A stretch of DNA of 64,000 nucleotides, taken from contig OZ244842.1 of NCBI GenBank assembly GCA_965220835.1, positions 1,798,001 to 1,862,000 on the forward strand, given 5' to 3'. The position numbers and the translations under genes are program-made. The notes beneath the pieces are model-generated. The model worked only from the letters and a program-made list of their open reading frames with translations, did not search any database and had not been told where the DNA came from. The DNA is from Azophilus sp965220835 (GTDB lineage Bacteria > Pseudomonadota > Gammaproteobacteria > Pseudomonadales > Azotimanducaceae). Below, in pieces: positions 39,881 to 48,329 of the stretch (position 1 is its first letter; each line of letters opens with the position of its first letter).

Positions 39881-40615
39881 CTAGGCAGCGCCTTCGGGCA
39901 GGCGGGCGTTGCTGTACACGTTCTGCACATCATCGAGTTCCTCAAGCGCGTCGATCAGCCGCAGCAGGGTTGCCGCTTGGGCCTCGTCGCAGTCTTGCAG
40001 GGTGGCAGGAACCATGGCCACTTCCTGGTGGTCTGGCTCCAAGTCGGCAGTCACCAAGGCGTCGGCAACCGCGCCCAAGGCCTCCCAAGGGGTGATTACC
40101 GCCAAGGCACCATCGTCATCGGCTTCCAAGTCCTCGGCGCCAGCGTCCAGCGCCACTTCCAAGACCCGCTCCTCGTCGGCGCCAGGGGGGAAGGTGATCA
40201 CGCCTTGGCGCTTGAACAGGTACGCCACCGAACCGTCGGCGCCAAGGCTGCCGCCGTGCTTGCCAAAGGCGTACCGCACTTCGGCCACGGTGCGATTGCG
40301 GTTGTCGGTCATCGCTTCAATCAAGAGCGCCACCCCGCCGGCGGCATAACCCTCGTAGGTCAGCTCCTCAAGGTCCGCGCCCTCGCCGCCGCCCGCGCCC
40401 CGGTTGATGGCCTTTTGGATCGTGTCCTTGGGCACGTTGGCGCCCAACGCCTTGTCCACGGCCGTGCGCAAGCGCGGATTATCCTCCACGACGCCTCCGC
40501 CCAGCCGGGCGGCAACGGCCACTTCACGCAGAATCTTGGTCCATAGCTTACCGCGCTTGGCGTCCTGGGCGGCTTTGCGGTGCTTGATGTTGGCCCACTT
40601 GCTGTGCCCGGCCAC
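39881..40615 (-). CDS. yebC: YebC/PmpR-family protein
   Basis: A 244-residue protein beginning MAGHSKWANIKHRKAAQDAK, the family signature, with NRTVAEVRYAFGKHGGSLG in the middle and the C-terminal SDVQNVYSNA-like LDDVQNVYSNARLPE. Described as a DNA-binding regulator (PmpR) and more recently implicated in relieving ribosome stalling at proline stretches. It is in the usual position before ruvC. Three bases separate it from aspS. Confidence 0.97.
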   Translation of the reverse strand: MAGHSKWANIKHRKAAQDAKRGKLWTKILREVAVAARLGGGVVEDNPRLRTAVDKALGANVPKDTIQKAINRGAGGGEGADLEELTYEGYAAGGVALLIEAMTDNRNRTVAEVRYAFGKHGGSLGADGSVAYLFKRQGVITFPPGADEERVLEVALDAGAEDLEADDDGALAVITPWEALGAVADALVTADLEPDHQEVAMVPATLQDCDEAQAATLLRLIDALEELDDVQNVYSNARLPEGAA

Positions 40616-40618
40616 GGC

Positions 40619-42382
40619 CTACCCCGTTGCCTTGCCACGCCGGCGAATGTGCAGTTCGCGCAGTTGGCGCTCATCGGCCTCGGCGGGCGCCGCCATCATC
40701 AGACAAGCGGCGGACTGCGTTTTGGGGAAGGCGATCACGTCGCGGATGGCTGCGGCATCGGCGAGCAGCATGACCAAGCGGTCGAAGCCCAAGGCGATGC
40801 CGCCATGGGGCGGGCAGCCGTAACGCAACGCATCGAGCAGGAAGCCGAACTTGACCGCCCCCTCCTGGGCGATGCCCATGGCCTCGAACACGGCCCTCTG
40901 CATCGCCTCCGTGTGAATCCGCAGCGAACCGCCGCCCACTTCATACCCATTGAGAACCAAGTCATAGGCGGCGGCGCGGGCTTGGTGCGGCGCTGCCAAC
41001 AGCTCGTCAATGCCGCAGGTGGGCCGCGTGAACGGGTGGTGCACGGCGGCGATGCCGCCGTCCGCGGCCACCTCGAACAGCGGCCAGTCCACCACCCAAA
41101 GCGGCGCAAACCCCGCACGGTTCAAGCCGAGCAGGCGACCCAACTCCACCCGCAAGGCGCCCATGGAGTCGTTGACCACAGCGGCTGGTCCAGCACCGAA
41201 GAAGACGATGTCGCCGGTGCCGGCAGCGCAGCGTTCGAGTACTTGGCGCACGACGTCATCCGGCAGGAACTTGAGAATCGGCGACTGCAGGCCCGCCATC
41301 CCCGCATTGAGGTCATTGACCTTGATGTAGGCCAGCCCCTTGGCGCCATAGCGGCCCACGAACTCGGTGAGGTCATCGATGGCCTTGCGCGAAAGGCTGC
41401 CGCCACGGGCGTTCAGGGCCACCACCCGGCCTTGGGGATCCCGCGCCGGGCCGTTGAACACCTTAAACTCGACGGCGGCCATGAGATCGGCGATGTCGGT
41501 CAGTTCCAAGGGATTGCGCAGGTCCGGCTTGTCGCTGCCATAGCGGCTCATGGCCTCATCGAAGGTCAGCACCGGAAAATCACCAAGCTCGACGCCCTTC
41601 ACTGATTGGAACAGGCGCTTGATCATGCCCTCCGTGAGGTCCATGACGTCCTGCTCGCGGACGAAGGAGGCCTCGATGTCGATCTGCGTGAACTCCGGCT
41701 GCCGATCGTGGCGCAGATCCTCGTCCCGGTAGCAGCGGGCGATCTGGTAGTAGCGGTCCATCCCGGACATCATCAGCAGCTGCTTGTAGATTTGCGGTGA
41801 CTGGGGCAGGGCGAAGAACTGGCCGGGATGGGTGCGGCTCGGCACCAGGTAGTCTCTGGCACCCTCCGGCGTCGGGCGGCTTAAGGTGGGTGTCTCGATC
41901 TCCCAATACCCCTGCTCCTCCAAGTAGCCGCGCACCACGCTGGCGGCTTGCGCCCGAATCCGCAGGCGCTGCTGCATCTCCGGGCGGCGCAGGTCAAGAT
42001 AGCGGTAACGCAGCCGCACGTCCTCGCCGGCGTCGGAGTGTTCATCAAGACCAAAGGGGGGCGTGACCGATGGGTTGAGCACTTCGAGCTCCGCGCCCAG
42101 CACTTCGATCTCGCCGGTGGTCATGTTGGGATTTTCCGCGCCGGCTTGGCGGCGGCGCACCCGGCCGGTCATGCGCAGCACATATTCGCTGCGCACCCGG
42201 TCGGCTGCTTGGAAGCTCTCTTGGGCGTCTGGGTCGTAAACCACCTGCACGATGCCGGTGCGGTCGCGCACGTCCAGGAAGATGACGCCGCCGTGGTCGC
42301 GCCGTCGATGCACCCAACCGGTCAGCGCCACGGTCTCACCGATGTGGGTGCTGTTGAGCGCCCCACAGGGGTGGCTGCGCAT
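40619..42382 (-). CDS. aspS: Aspartyl-tRNA synthetase
   Basis: A 587-residue class II synthetase. N-terminal OB domain (ALTGWVHRRRDHGGVIFLDV), class II motif 2 ARCYRDEDLRHDRQPEFTQI, the bacterial GAD insertion (about 290-410) and motif 3 GIALGFDRLVMLL near the C-terminus. It charges tRNA-Asp; whether it is discriminating or also charges tRNA-Asn cannot be told without the anticodon-contact comparison and knowledge of AsnRS/GatCAB. Length is typical (E. coli 590). First of a run into yebC-ruvCAB. Confidence 0.98.
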   Translation of the reverse strand: MRSHPCGALNSTHIGETVALTGWVHRRRDHGGVIFLDVRDRTGIVQVVYDPDAQESFQAADRVRSEYVLRMTGRVRRRQAGAENPNMTTGEIEVLGAELEVLNPSVTPPFGLDEHSDAGEDVRLRYRYLDLRRPEMQQRLRIRAQAASVVRGYLEEQGYWEIETPTLSRPTPEGARDYLVPSRTHPGQFFALPQSPQIYKQLLMMSGMDRYYQIARCYRDEDLRHDRQPEFTQIDIEASFVREQDVMDLTEGMIKRLFQSVKGVELGDFPVLTFDEAMSRYGSDKPDLRNPLELTDIADLMAAVEFKVFNGPARDPQGRVVALNARGGSLSRKAIDDLTEFVGRYGAKGLAYIKVNDLNAGMAGLQSPILKFLPDDVVRQVLERCAAGTGDIVFFGAGPAAVVNDSMGALRVELGRLLGLNRAGFAPLWVVDWPLFEVAADGGIAAVHHPFTRPTCGIDELLAAPHQARAAAYDLVLNGYEVGGGSLRIHTEAMQRAVFEAMGIAQEGAVKFGFLLDALRYGCPPHGGIALGFDRLVMLLADAAAIRDVIAFPKTQSAACLMMAAPAEADERQLRELHIRRRGKATG

Positions 42383-42391
42383 GGCTTGCGC

Positions 42392-42817
42392 CTAGTCCGA
42401 TGAGGCGGCGGGCGCCGCGGTTGACGAAGCCGTCTTGGCGGCGCCGCCGCTGGCTTGGCCGCGATCCTTGCCGACCGCCTTCTCAGCTCTTTTACCGTCC
42501 TTCTTGGCGTCTTTGCCGTCTTTCTTGGCGTCCTTGCCAGCGTCACCGGAGGCGGATGCAGCGGCCTCGCCGGCATTGCCGCTGGCCGCCTCCTTGCCGG
42601 AGCCACGGTCTTCGCCGGCCAGGTTTTTCTGCTGGCCGGACTTGAAGTCCGTCTCGTACCAGCCGCTGCCCTTCAGGCGAAAGGCCACCGGGGAGATCCT
42701 CTTCTTCAATCCAGCGGTCTGGCACACCGGGCAGTCCACCAAGGGTGCGTCGCTGATCTTCTGGATGGCCTCCATCTCATGGCCGCAGTTTTCGCAGCGA
42801 TACTCGTAGATGGGCAT
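42392..42817 (-). CDS. FmdB-family zinc-ribbon protein with Lys/Ala-rich tail
   Basis: A 141-residue protein. The N-terminal putative regulatory zinc ribbon MPIYEYRCENCGHEMEAIQK has cysteines at residues 8 and 11, paired with Cys29 and Cys32 in DCPVC. From residue about 70 the sequence is low-complexity Gly/Ala/Lys/Asp, with a repeated KKDGKDA unit encoded by near-identical 21-bp DNA copies (about 42485-42545). The zinc ribbon alone is about 75 residues in most homologues. Function of the family is unclear (FmdB is a putative regulator). It is nine bases upstream of aspS, a common pairing. Confidence 0.88.
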   Translation of the reverse strand: MPIYEYRCENCGHEMEAIQKISDAPLVDCPVCQTAGLKKRISPVAFRLKGSGWYETDFKSGQQKNLAGEDRGSGKEAASGNAGEAAASASGDAGKDAKKDGKDAKKDGKRAEKAVGKDRGQASGGAAKTASSTAAPAASSD

Positions 42818-42984
42818 CGATGTTCCTCAAAGACGTTTGTGGGGCCGCGCCGAAACGCTAAACGATGCATGATAGTTGAAAACAGCGTGTGATGCTGCGC
42901 TTGGCCTCCGGCGAAGCGCAGCAACTCGTCGCGCCGGCCATCCGAGGGGCCTCATGCGCCCGTGGGAGACAGGCGGAGCGCCGG

Positions 42985-43875
42985 TCAGCCCCTGGGGTGG
43001 TGGGTTTGGTGGAGGGACTTCAGGCGCGCTTGGGCGACGTGGGTGTAGATCTGGGTGGTGGACAGGTCGGCGTGGCCAAGCATCATCTGCACCGCCCGCA
43101 AATCCGCGCCATGGTTCAGCAGATGGGTGGCGAAGGCGTGGCGTAGGCCGTGGGGCGACAGGTCGTGCGCAATGCCCGCAGCTGCCGCATAGCGCTTGAT
43201 GGCGTGCCAGAAGGTTTGCCGGACCATGGCGCGGCCCCGATTGCTGGGGAACAGTGCCTTGGTGCCCTGCCCGCCGAGCTGGCTGCGTCCTTCGGCAACG
43301 AAGCGCCGCACCCAAGCGAGCGCCTCCTGGCCGACCGGCACCAAGCGCTCCTTGCCGCCCTTGCCGACCACGCGGATCACCCCTTGGCGCAAGTTCAGCG
43401 AACCCACTTCCAAGTTCACCAGTTCGGAGACGCGCAAGCCCGTGGCGTACAGCAGCTCCAGCATGGCGCGATCCCGCAGGCCAACGGCCGTGCCGGCGTC
43501 CGGCGCCTGCAGCAACTGCTCCACTTGGGCTTCGGAAAGGGATGCGGGCAAGGGCCGTCCCAGCTTGGGGTACTCCAAGTGAGCGGCGGGGTCGGTGCTG
43601 ATGCGGCCCTGCTCAAGGCTACGGCGGTAGAAGCCCTTGATGCAGGACAGCCAGCGGGCGGAACTCGCCGCCCGGTAGCCTTGATCGTAGCGGCTGGCCA
43701 TGACGGCCATCAGGTCGGCGGCGCTTGCATCGAGCAACGCCTTGCCCAAGCTCGACTCCAAGGCGGCAAGATCCCGCCGGTAGGCGGCCAAGGTGTTTTC
43801 GCTCAATCCCTTGGCCAGCCAGACTTCCTCAAGATACTGGTCAATGGCGGCGCTCAAGGCACACCCCCGAAGCAA
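42985..43875 (-). CDS. xerD: Site-specific tyrosine recombinase XerD
   Basis: A 296-residue recombinase. N-terminal SAM-like domain (EEVWLAKGLSENTLAAYRRD), catalytic domain with Arg in YATGLRVSELVNL, His-x-x-Arg in HGLRHAFATHLL, His in MLGHADLSTTQIYTHV and the Tyr nucleophile in the same segment. Length equals E. coli XerD (298). With XerC it resolves chromosome dimers at dif. ATG 43875 or TTG 43857 could start translation; the conserved region begins just after either. Confidence 0.93.
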   Translation of the reverse strand: MLRGCALSAAIDQYLEEVWLAKGLSENTLAAYRRDLAALESSLGKALLDASAADLMAVMASRYDQGYRAASSARWLSCIKGFYRRSLEQGRISTDPAAHLEYPKLGRPLPASLSEAQVEQLLQAPDAGTAVGLRDRAMLELLYATGLRVSELVNLEVGSLNLRQGVIRVVGKGGKERLVPVGQEALAWVRRFVAEGRSQLGGQGTKALFPSNRGRAMVRQTFWHAIKRYAAAAGIAHDLSPHGLRHAFATHLLNHGADLRAVQMMLGHADLSTTQIYTHVAQARLKSLHQTHHPRG

Positions 43876-43991
43876 GCTTGATGGACTTCAAACTGTCTTT
43901 GGCACGGTCGCCAAAGGCGTCAATTCTGGTGTCCAGCGCCCTGATTCGCCCAACGCCAGGCGCCCAGCATTGGGGTTGAGGGATTGCCTGG

Positions 43992-44036
43992 CTAGACCTA
44001 TTCCTTCTAGAACTTTTCCTTCTAGACCTTTTCCTT
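43992..44036 (-). repeat. 15-bp tandem repeat duplicating the rplS stop region
   Basis: Three consecutive 15-bp units (44036-44022, 44021-44007, 44006-43992; consensus aaggaaaaggtctag on the minus strand). The first contains the last four codons and TAG stop of rplS (KEKV-stop); the next two repeat them in frame with one or two changes, giving further in-frame TAG stops downstream. Confidence 0.9.
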
Positions 44037-44378
44037 GATGCGGGCTGCCCGGCCAGAGCGTTGGCGCAGGTAGTAGAGCTTGGCCTTGCGCACGTCGCCG
44101 CGACGCTTCACCGTGACCGAGGCGATCAAAGGGCTGTGCGTCTGGAAGGTGCGCTCCACGCCCACCCCATGGGACATCTTGCGCACGGTGAAGGCAGAGT
44201 TGAGGCCGCGGTTGCGCTTGCCGATCACCACGCCTTCAAAGGCTTGCAGCCGCTCCCGGCTGCCCTCGCGCACCTTCACCTGCACCACCACGGTGTCGCC
44301 CGGGGAGAACTCCGGCAGGCCATCCTTCAGTTGTTCGTTTTCCAAGGCTTCAAGCACTTTGTTCCTGCGCATTCTCAA
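44022..44378 (-). CDS. rplS: 50S ribosomal protein L19
   Basis: A 118-residue ribosomal protein: PEFSPGDTVVVQVKVREGSR (residues about 19-38), FEGVVIGKRNRGLNSAFTVR and GVGVERTFQTHSPLIASVTV are L19 signatures; the end RRGDVRKAKLYYLRQRSGRA AR-type segment is conserved. Last gene of the rpsP-rimM-trmD-rplS operon. Its 3' end is duplicated in tandem. Confidence 0.98.
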   Translation of the reverse strand: MRMRRNKVLEALENEQLKDGLPEFSPGDTVVVQVKVREGSRERLQAFEGVVIGKRNRGLNSAFTVRKMSHGVGVERTFQTHSPLIASVTVKRRGDVRKAKLYYLRQRSGRAARIKEKV

Positions 44379-44476
44379 TCTCCTTCAATGCCACCGCCGT
44401 TCGACCCTTGCGTTGGTGCCGACGCTTCCGGCGCTACGCCGGCCTTTTGCGAGCCGGCCTGTTGCTGCCCTGCCTT

Positions 44477-45253
44477 TTACTGCCCTGCCTTGTGTGCGTC
44501 TGCGCTTTGCAGGCCTGCTTTCAGCAGGCCTGCTTGCAGCAGGGCCGAGTCAGAATCCGAAAGCGCCCTTGAGGTCAGCAAGTCCGGGCGCCGGCGCCAA
44601 GTGCGCAGCAGGGCCTGCGTGCGCCGCCAGCGGCGCACGGCACCGTGGTCACCGCCCAGCAAAACGGCAGGCACCCGAAGCGGCCCCACCTGCTCCGGGC
44701 GCGTATATTGAGGGTATTCGAGCAATCCATCAAGCAGGGATTCGGTTTGAATTGACTCTTCGTTGTTCAGGGCGCCGGGCAGCAGCCGGCACAGGGCATC
44801 GGCCAGCACCATGGCGGGCAGTTCGCCGCCGCTTAGGATGTAGTCGCCTATGGAAAGCTCCTCGTCCACCGCCAGTTCGACAACCCGCTCATCGATGCCC
44901 TCGTAGCGTCCGGCAATCAGCACCAAGCTGCGCAGCCGGGCAAGGCGCTCCACCCCAGGTTGATCGAGCCGGGTGCCTTGCGGTGACAGATAGACCACTC
45001 GGGGCGGCGACGGCGCCCGTTCGCGGGCCTCCTCGATGGCCCCCACGAGGGGCTCCGCCATCATGACCATGCCCGGGCCGCCGCCATAAGGCCGGTCATC
45101 CACGGTCCGGCGACGGTCGCTGGCATGGTCGCGTGGCGTGAACACCTCAAGACCCATCTCACCCCGCCGAATCGCCCGGCCGAGGATGCCCGCGGACGCA
45201 ATGGCCGAAACCATCTCCGGAAACAGGCAGATCATGCCGACCCAGAGATTCAC
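44477..45253 (-). CDS. trmD: tRNA (guanine-37-N1)-methyltransferase
   Basis: A 258-residue SPOUT-fold enzyme that makes m1G37 in tRNAs. Signatures: ICLFPEMVSAIASAGILGRA, the substrate loop DHASDRRRTVDDRPYGGGPGM-type region (DDRPYGGGPGMVM), VYLSPQGTRLDQ and GRYEGIDERVVE, ISIGDYILSGGELPAM-like SIGDYILSGGELPAMV. The start is GTG 45253, overlapping the rimM stop (GTGA). The C-terminal 20 residues are a low-complexity repeat (LLQAGLLKAGLQ) encoded by 15-bp DNA repeats. Confidence 0.97.
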   Translation of the reverse strand: MNLWVGMICLFPEMVSAIASAGILGRAIRRGEMGLEVFTPRDHASDRRRTVDDRPYGGGPGMVMMAEPLVGAIEEARERAPSPPRVVYLSPQGTRLDQPGVERLARLRSLVLIAGRYEGIDERVVELAVDEELSIGDYILSGGELPAMVLADALCRLLPGALNNEESIQTESLLDGLLEYPQYTRPEQVGPLRVPAVLLGGDHGAVRRWRRTQALLRTWRRRPDLLTSRALSDSDSALLQAGLLKAGLQSADAHKAGQ

Positions 45254-45828
45254 TGGGGTTCCTCCCAACGGACGTCCATGACGCCATCCCGGATGCGCAC
45301 CGCCTGCACATGGGCGTTCACAAAAGGAATCAACACCTCTTTGCCACCGCCCTCTTCGCCGCCGCCCTCTTTGCCGCCCTCCCCGCCGCCCTGAATGACC
45401 AGCACGTCATGAACGCCGGTCGGCATCAGCTGCTCCACCACGCCGAGCTGCACCCCGTGCTGGTCCACGACCCGAAGCCCGATGAGATCCCGCCAATAGA
45501 ATTCGCCGTCATCGGGCGTGGGCAGGCATTCCTCCAATACCGCGATTTCAGCCCCAGCAAGCTGCATTGCCGCATCGCGGTCAGCGACCTCCGCAAAGCG
45601 GGCCACAAAGCCGTCGCGGTAGGGCTTGACCGCCAGGGTGGGACAGGGCCGCCAACAGGGTTCCTGGCCGCGGGGTTCCCGCACGCGGGCTTCCCGCGCC
45701 TTCAGCCCCTGCACGCGCAAGTGCCACGGTTGATAGTTGAGCAGATTGGACGGCGGATCTGTGTAGGAAACGATGCGCACCCAGCCCTGAACGCCATAAG
45801 CGCCGCCAACTCGTCCGACGGTCACCAT
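45250..45828 (-). CDS. rimM: 16S rRNA processing factor RimM with Gly/Glu insertion
   Basis: A 192-residue protein. The N-terminal domain (VTVGRVGGAYGVQGWVRIVS) and the PRC-barrel C-terminal domain (FYWRDLIGLRVVDQHGVQLG, VLIPFVNAHVQAV) are both present, so it should bind S19 and assist 30S maturation. Residues 147-163 are a Gly/Glu/Lys-only insertion just before the VLIPFV strand, where homologues have a short turn; a second insertion (about 45-60) lies in the N-terminal domain. It lies between rpsP and trmD as usual. Confidence 0.95.
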   Translation of the reverse strand: MVTVGRVGGAYGVQGWVRIVSYTDPPSNLLNYQPWHLRVQGLKAREARVREPRGQEPCWRPCPTLAVKPYRDGFVARFAEVADRDAAMQLAGAEIAVLEECLPTPDDGEFYWRDLIGLRVVDQHGVQLGVVEQLMPTGVHDVLVIQGGGEGGKEGGGEEGGGKEVLIPFVNAHVQAVRIRDGVMDVRWEEPQ

Positions 45829-45848
45829 GCCGGCGCCGTCCCGAACGG

Positions 45849-46289
45849 TCAGGCTTCGCTGGCCTCAGTGGTTTGGCCGCCTGCGGCTTCCGCTGCCGCC
45901 GGAGATGCTCCGGCAGGTTTCTTTCCTGCAGGTTCCGCTGCTGACGGTTCCGCTGCTGCCGGTTCCTCGGGCGAGGCCTGGTCCTCAGCGGCTTCGGCCG
46001 CCGGTGACTCCTCCGCGGCAGGCGGCGCCTCAGGTTGGGCGAGCGCCTGCTTGCGCGCCTGCTTGATGAGCTGGCGCACCCGTTCCGAAGGCTGGGCACC
46101 CTCGGCCAGCCAGTGATCGACTCGCTCAAGGTCAATTCGCAACGGCTCCTCCTGACCCCGGGCCAGAGGATTGAAGAAGCCCACCCGCTCAATGAAGCGC
46201 CCGTCCCGCTTGGCGCGGCGATCCGCCACCGTAACGTGATAGAAGGGATTTTTCTTGGCGCCATGCCGCGCCAAGCGAATCGTCACCAT
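45849..46289 (-). CDS. rpsP: 30S ribosomal protein S16 with acidic C-terminal extension
   Basis: A 146-residue protein. Residues 1-80 are S16 (MVTIRLARHGAKKNPFYHVT, RFIERVGFFNPLA, LERVDHWLAEGAQPSERVRQ). The remaining 60 or so residues are Ala/Glu/Pro-rich low complexity, encoded in part by 15-bp tandem repeats around 45917-45966; ordinary S16 is 80-90 residues. First gene of the rpsP-rimM-trmD-rplS operon. A TAGAAT -10-like element followed by GCGC lies about 30 bases upstream. Confidence 0.97.
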   Translation of the reverse strand: MVTIRLARHGAKKNPFYHVTVADRRAKRDGRFIERVGFFNPLARGQEEPLRIDLERVDHWLAEGAQPSERVRQLIKQARKQALAQPEAPPAAEESPAAEAAEDQASPEEPAAAEPSAAEPAGKKPAGASPAAAEAAGGQTTEASEA

Positions 46290-46371
46290 GCCTTGCAGCC
46301 CCTAGATGGAAAGGGAGCGCATTCTAATGGAGCGGGTGCTGCAATGAAACCGGTAACGCGCTATTGTCAAC

Positions 46372-46436
46372 GCAAAGTAGAAACGCTCGCCTTTATGCAA
46401 AGTAGATGTGCAAAGTAGATGTGCAAAGTAGAAATG
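46372..46436. repeat. Four copies of a 13-bp repeat, possible insertion-element end
   Basis: The string gcaaagtaga starts at 46372, 46397, 46410 and 46423; the last three are 13 bases apart. The final copy continues aaatgtcccccttgg. Multiple short direct repeats of this type occur at the ends of IS21-like elements, but no transposase gene is nearby, so this may be a remnant. It lies upstream of the DUF4153 gene in the 222-base gap to rpsP. Confidence 0.5.
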
Positions 46437-46511
46437 TCCCCCTTGGCTTGCAATCGGTTGGGCAAGGGCGTCTGATAGAGCGGTAACGAAGGACGCAGTC
46501 TGGAGGCTGCC

Positions 46512-48329
46512 TTGACGGACCTCGCCAACCGGCCACCGCGCACGCTCATGCTGGCGCTGTCCTTTGCGCAGGGGCTGATGCTGCTTGGCCTGTGGCGGGT
46601 TTTGGAGGCTGAAGCTTGGCCGAGCCAAACGCCGACGCTGAACTTCGCGCTGATCACTTTTGCGCTGAGCTGGCCCACCCTGCTGCTGTTCACCCTGGAG
46701 GCCGGCAACGTCCGCCGGGCCTTGGCGTTGGCCAGCGGGGCGAGCGCCCTGCTTGTGCTTTGTGCCCTCTATGTCGGCTGGCAGGCTTCCCCCAGCGGCG
46801 CCTTTCCCGCGAATTCCCTTGTGGCGGTTGGCATTGCCACCTGGTTGGTGGCCGGCTTCATGGTGCTGATGTTCGCCGGCCCCCTCGCTTTGCGCACGCC
46901 AATCAACTACAGCACCCTGTTTCGCAGCTCATGGCGAAACTTTCTGGTGGCTGGGCTGGCAGCGGCGCAAACGCTGGCCATCGGCTTGCTGCTCTGGCTT
47001 TGGGCGGCATTGTTCAAGGTCATCGGCATCAAGTTTTTTGCGGACCTCTTTGCCAAGGACTGGTTTCTCTTTCCCGTACTTGCGTTGGCCTTCGGCTTCG
47101 GCGTGTCGGTGTTCCGCAACCTGACGCGCACGATAGACGGTATCACCGCCCTGCTGGAGGGCTTGATGCGCCTGCTGCTGCCCTTGGTGCTGGCGGTTGT
47201 CGCGGTCTTCCTGGCGGCGCTGCCGTTCACCGGCCTCACCCCGCTGTGGAGCACGGGCAATGGCACGGCTTTGCTGATGGCCTTGAACGCCTTGGCGCTG
47301 TTCTTCCTCAATGCCGCCTACCAGACCGGGGAGACGGCTCCCTATCCGGCGCCCGTGGACCGCTACATTAGTTCCGCATTGACGCTTCTGCCGATCATAT
47401 CAGCACTGGCCCTGTACGGACTGTTCCTGCGCATCAATCAATATGGATGGACCGTTGAACGGTGTTGGGCACTGACCATCGCCCTGCTGTTAGCGCTGTT
47501 CTCAAGCGGCTACGCGGCTGGCGTGGTCCGACATTGGCGGGGATGGACGGCTGTACTGCGGCGCATCAACGTCGCAGGCGCAGTATTGATTGGCGTGTTG
47601 ATGCTGCTAGTGAACTCACCTCTGCTCGACTTCCGCAAGATATCCACTGCCAGCCAGATTGGTCGCGCCGCCACCGGTCAGATCGCATGGGAGGACTTCG
47701 ACCTGAGCTACGTGAAGGACCACCTCGCCCGGCCCGGCCATGTCGCCATGCAGGCGCTGCTGGAAGATCCTGAGGCCAAGGACCCAGCCCTGACGGCGGC
47801 GCTTTCCGACCTGCTGAACTGCGGTGCCGAGCTTTCATACAACTGCAAACGCCAAGACCCCTTTGCCAACTTGATCCTGCGCCCTGAGTTCTTTCAAATC
47901 CCAACGGGCCTGGAGCAGGAACTGCGCAAGCGCAGCAGCTACTACATGACGTACGGGATGGACTACAGGACGCGGATGATCGTGCGCATCGATCTCACGC
48001 GAAGCGGTGAACCGGGCTATGCGGTGTTCCAATGGGGCCGCAATGGGGAGACGATTGATGGCAAGTTTGGCAGGTACTACGTGCAGAACGAAGACGCATG
48101 GGACTCGTGGCCCCTGAGACAGCGATTAGGTGGCCAAGCCGATACCTCCAAGTGGCAGGACGCCCCCGTTTCCGCCACTGAACCGCCGCTTCCCTGGCTG
48201 GACTTGCGCATCGGTTCAGCTGTTTTCAAAGTTAGCCGAACTGCACCTTTGGCGGAAGTCCCCGGCAGTCTCGCAAACCCGGCAACCGAGGTCAGCGACG
48301 CAGCCCAGGAGGACGGCGCGCGGCCGTAG
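46512..48329 (+). CDS. DUF4153 domain membrane protein
   Basis: A 605-residue protein. The first roughly 400 residues hold about eleven or twelve hydrophobic helices (LMLALSFAQGLMLLGLW, LVAVGIATWLVAGFMVLMFA, LIGVLMLLVNSPLL) and the last 200 are a soluble, probably periplasmic domain. This is the DUF4153 layout. The TTG start at 46512 is supported by GGAGG seven bases upstream. The gene lies on the plus strand between ffh and rpsP, which are usually adjacent, and its 3' end overlaps the 3' end of ffh by 38 bases in antisense orientation. Function of the family is unknown. Confidence 0.82.
   Translation: MTDLANRPPRTLMLALSFAQGLMLLGLWRVLEAEAWPSQTPTLNFALITFALSWPTLLLFTLEAGNVRRALALASGASALLVLCALYVGWQASPSGAFPANSLVAVGIATWLVAGFMVLMFAGPLALRTPINYSTLFRSSWRNFLVAGLAAAQTLAIGLLLWLWAALFKVIGIKFFADLFAKDWFLFPVLALAFGFGVSVFRNLTRTIDGITALLEGLMRLLLPLVLAVVAVFLAALPFTGLTPLWSTGNGTALLMALNALALFFLNAAYQTGETAPYPAPVDRYISSALTLLPIISALALYGLFLRINQYGWTVERCWALTIALLLALFSSGYAAGVVRHWRGWTAVLRRINVAGAVLIGVLMLLVNSPLLDFRKISTASQIGRAATGQIAWEDFDLSYVKDHLARPGHVAMQALLEDPEAKDPALTAALSDLLNCGAELSYNCKRQDPFANLILRPEFFQIPTGLEQELRKRSSYYMTYGMDYRTRMIVRIDLTRSGEPGYAVFQWGRNGETIDGKFGRYYVQNEDAWDSWPLRQRLGGQADTSKWQDAPVSATEPPLPWLDLRIGSAVFKVSRTAPLAEVPGSLANPATEVSDAAQEDGARP

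Noticed and set aside
42985..43875. Mobile-element integrase
   Set aside because: Length, catalytic motifs and housekeeping context fit the chromosomal recombinase XerD.
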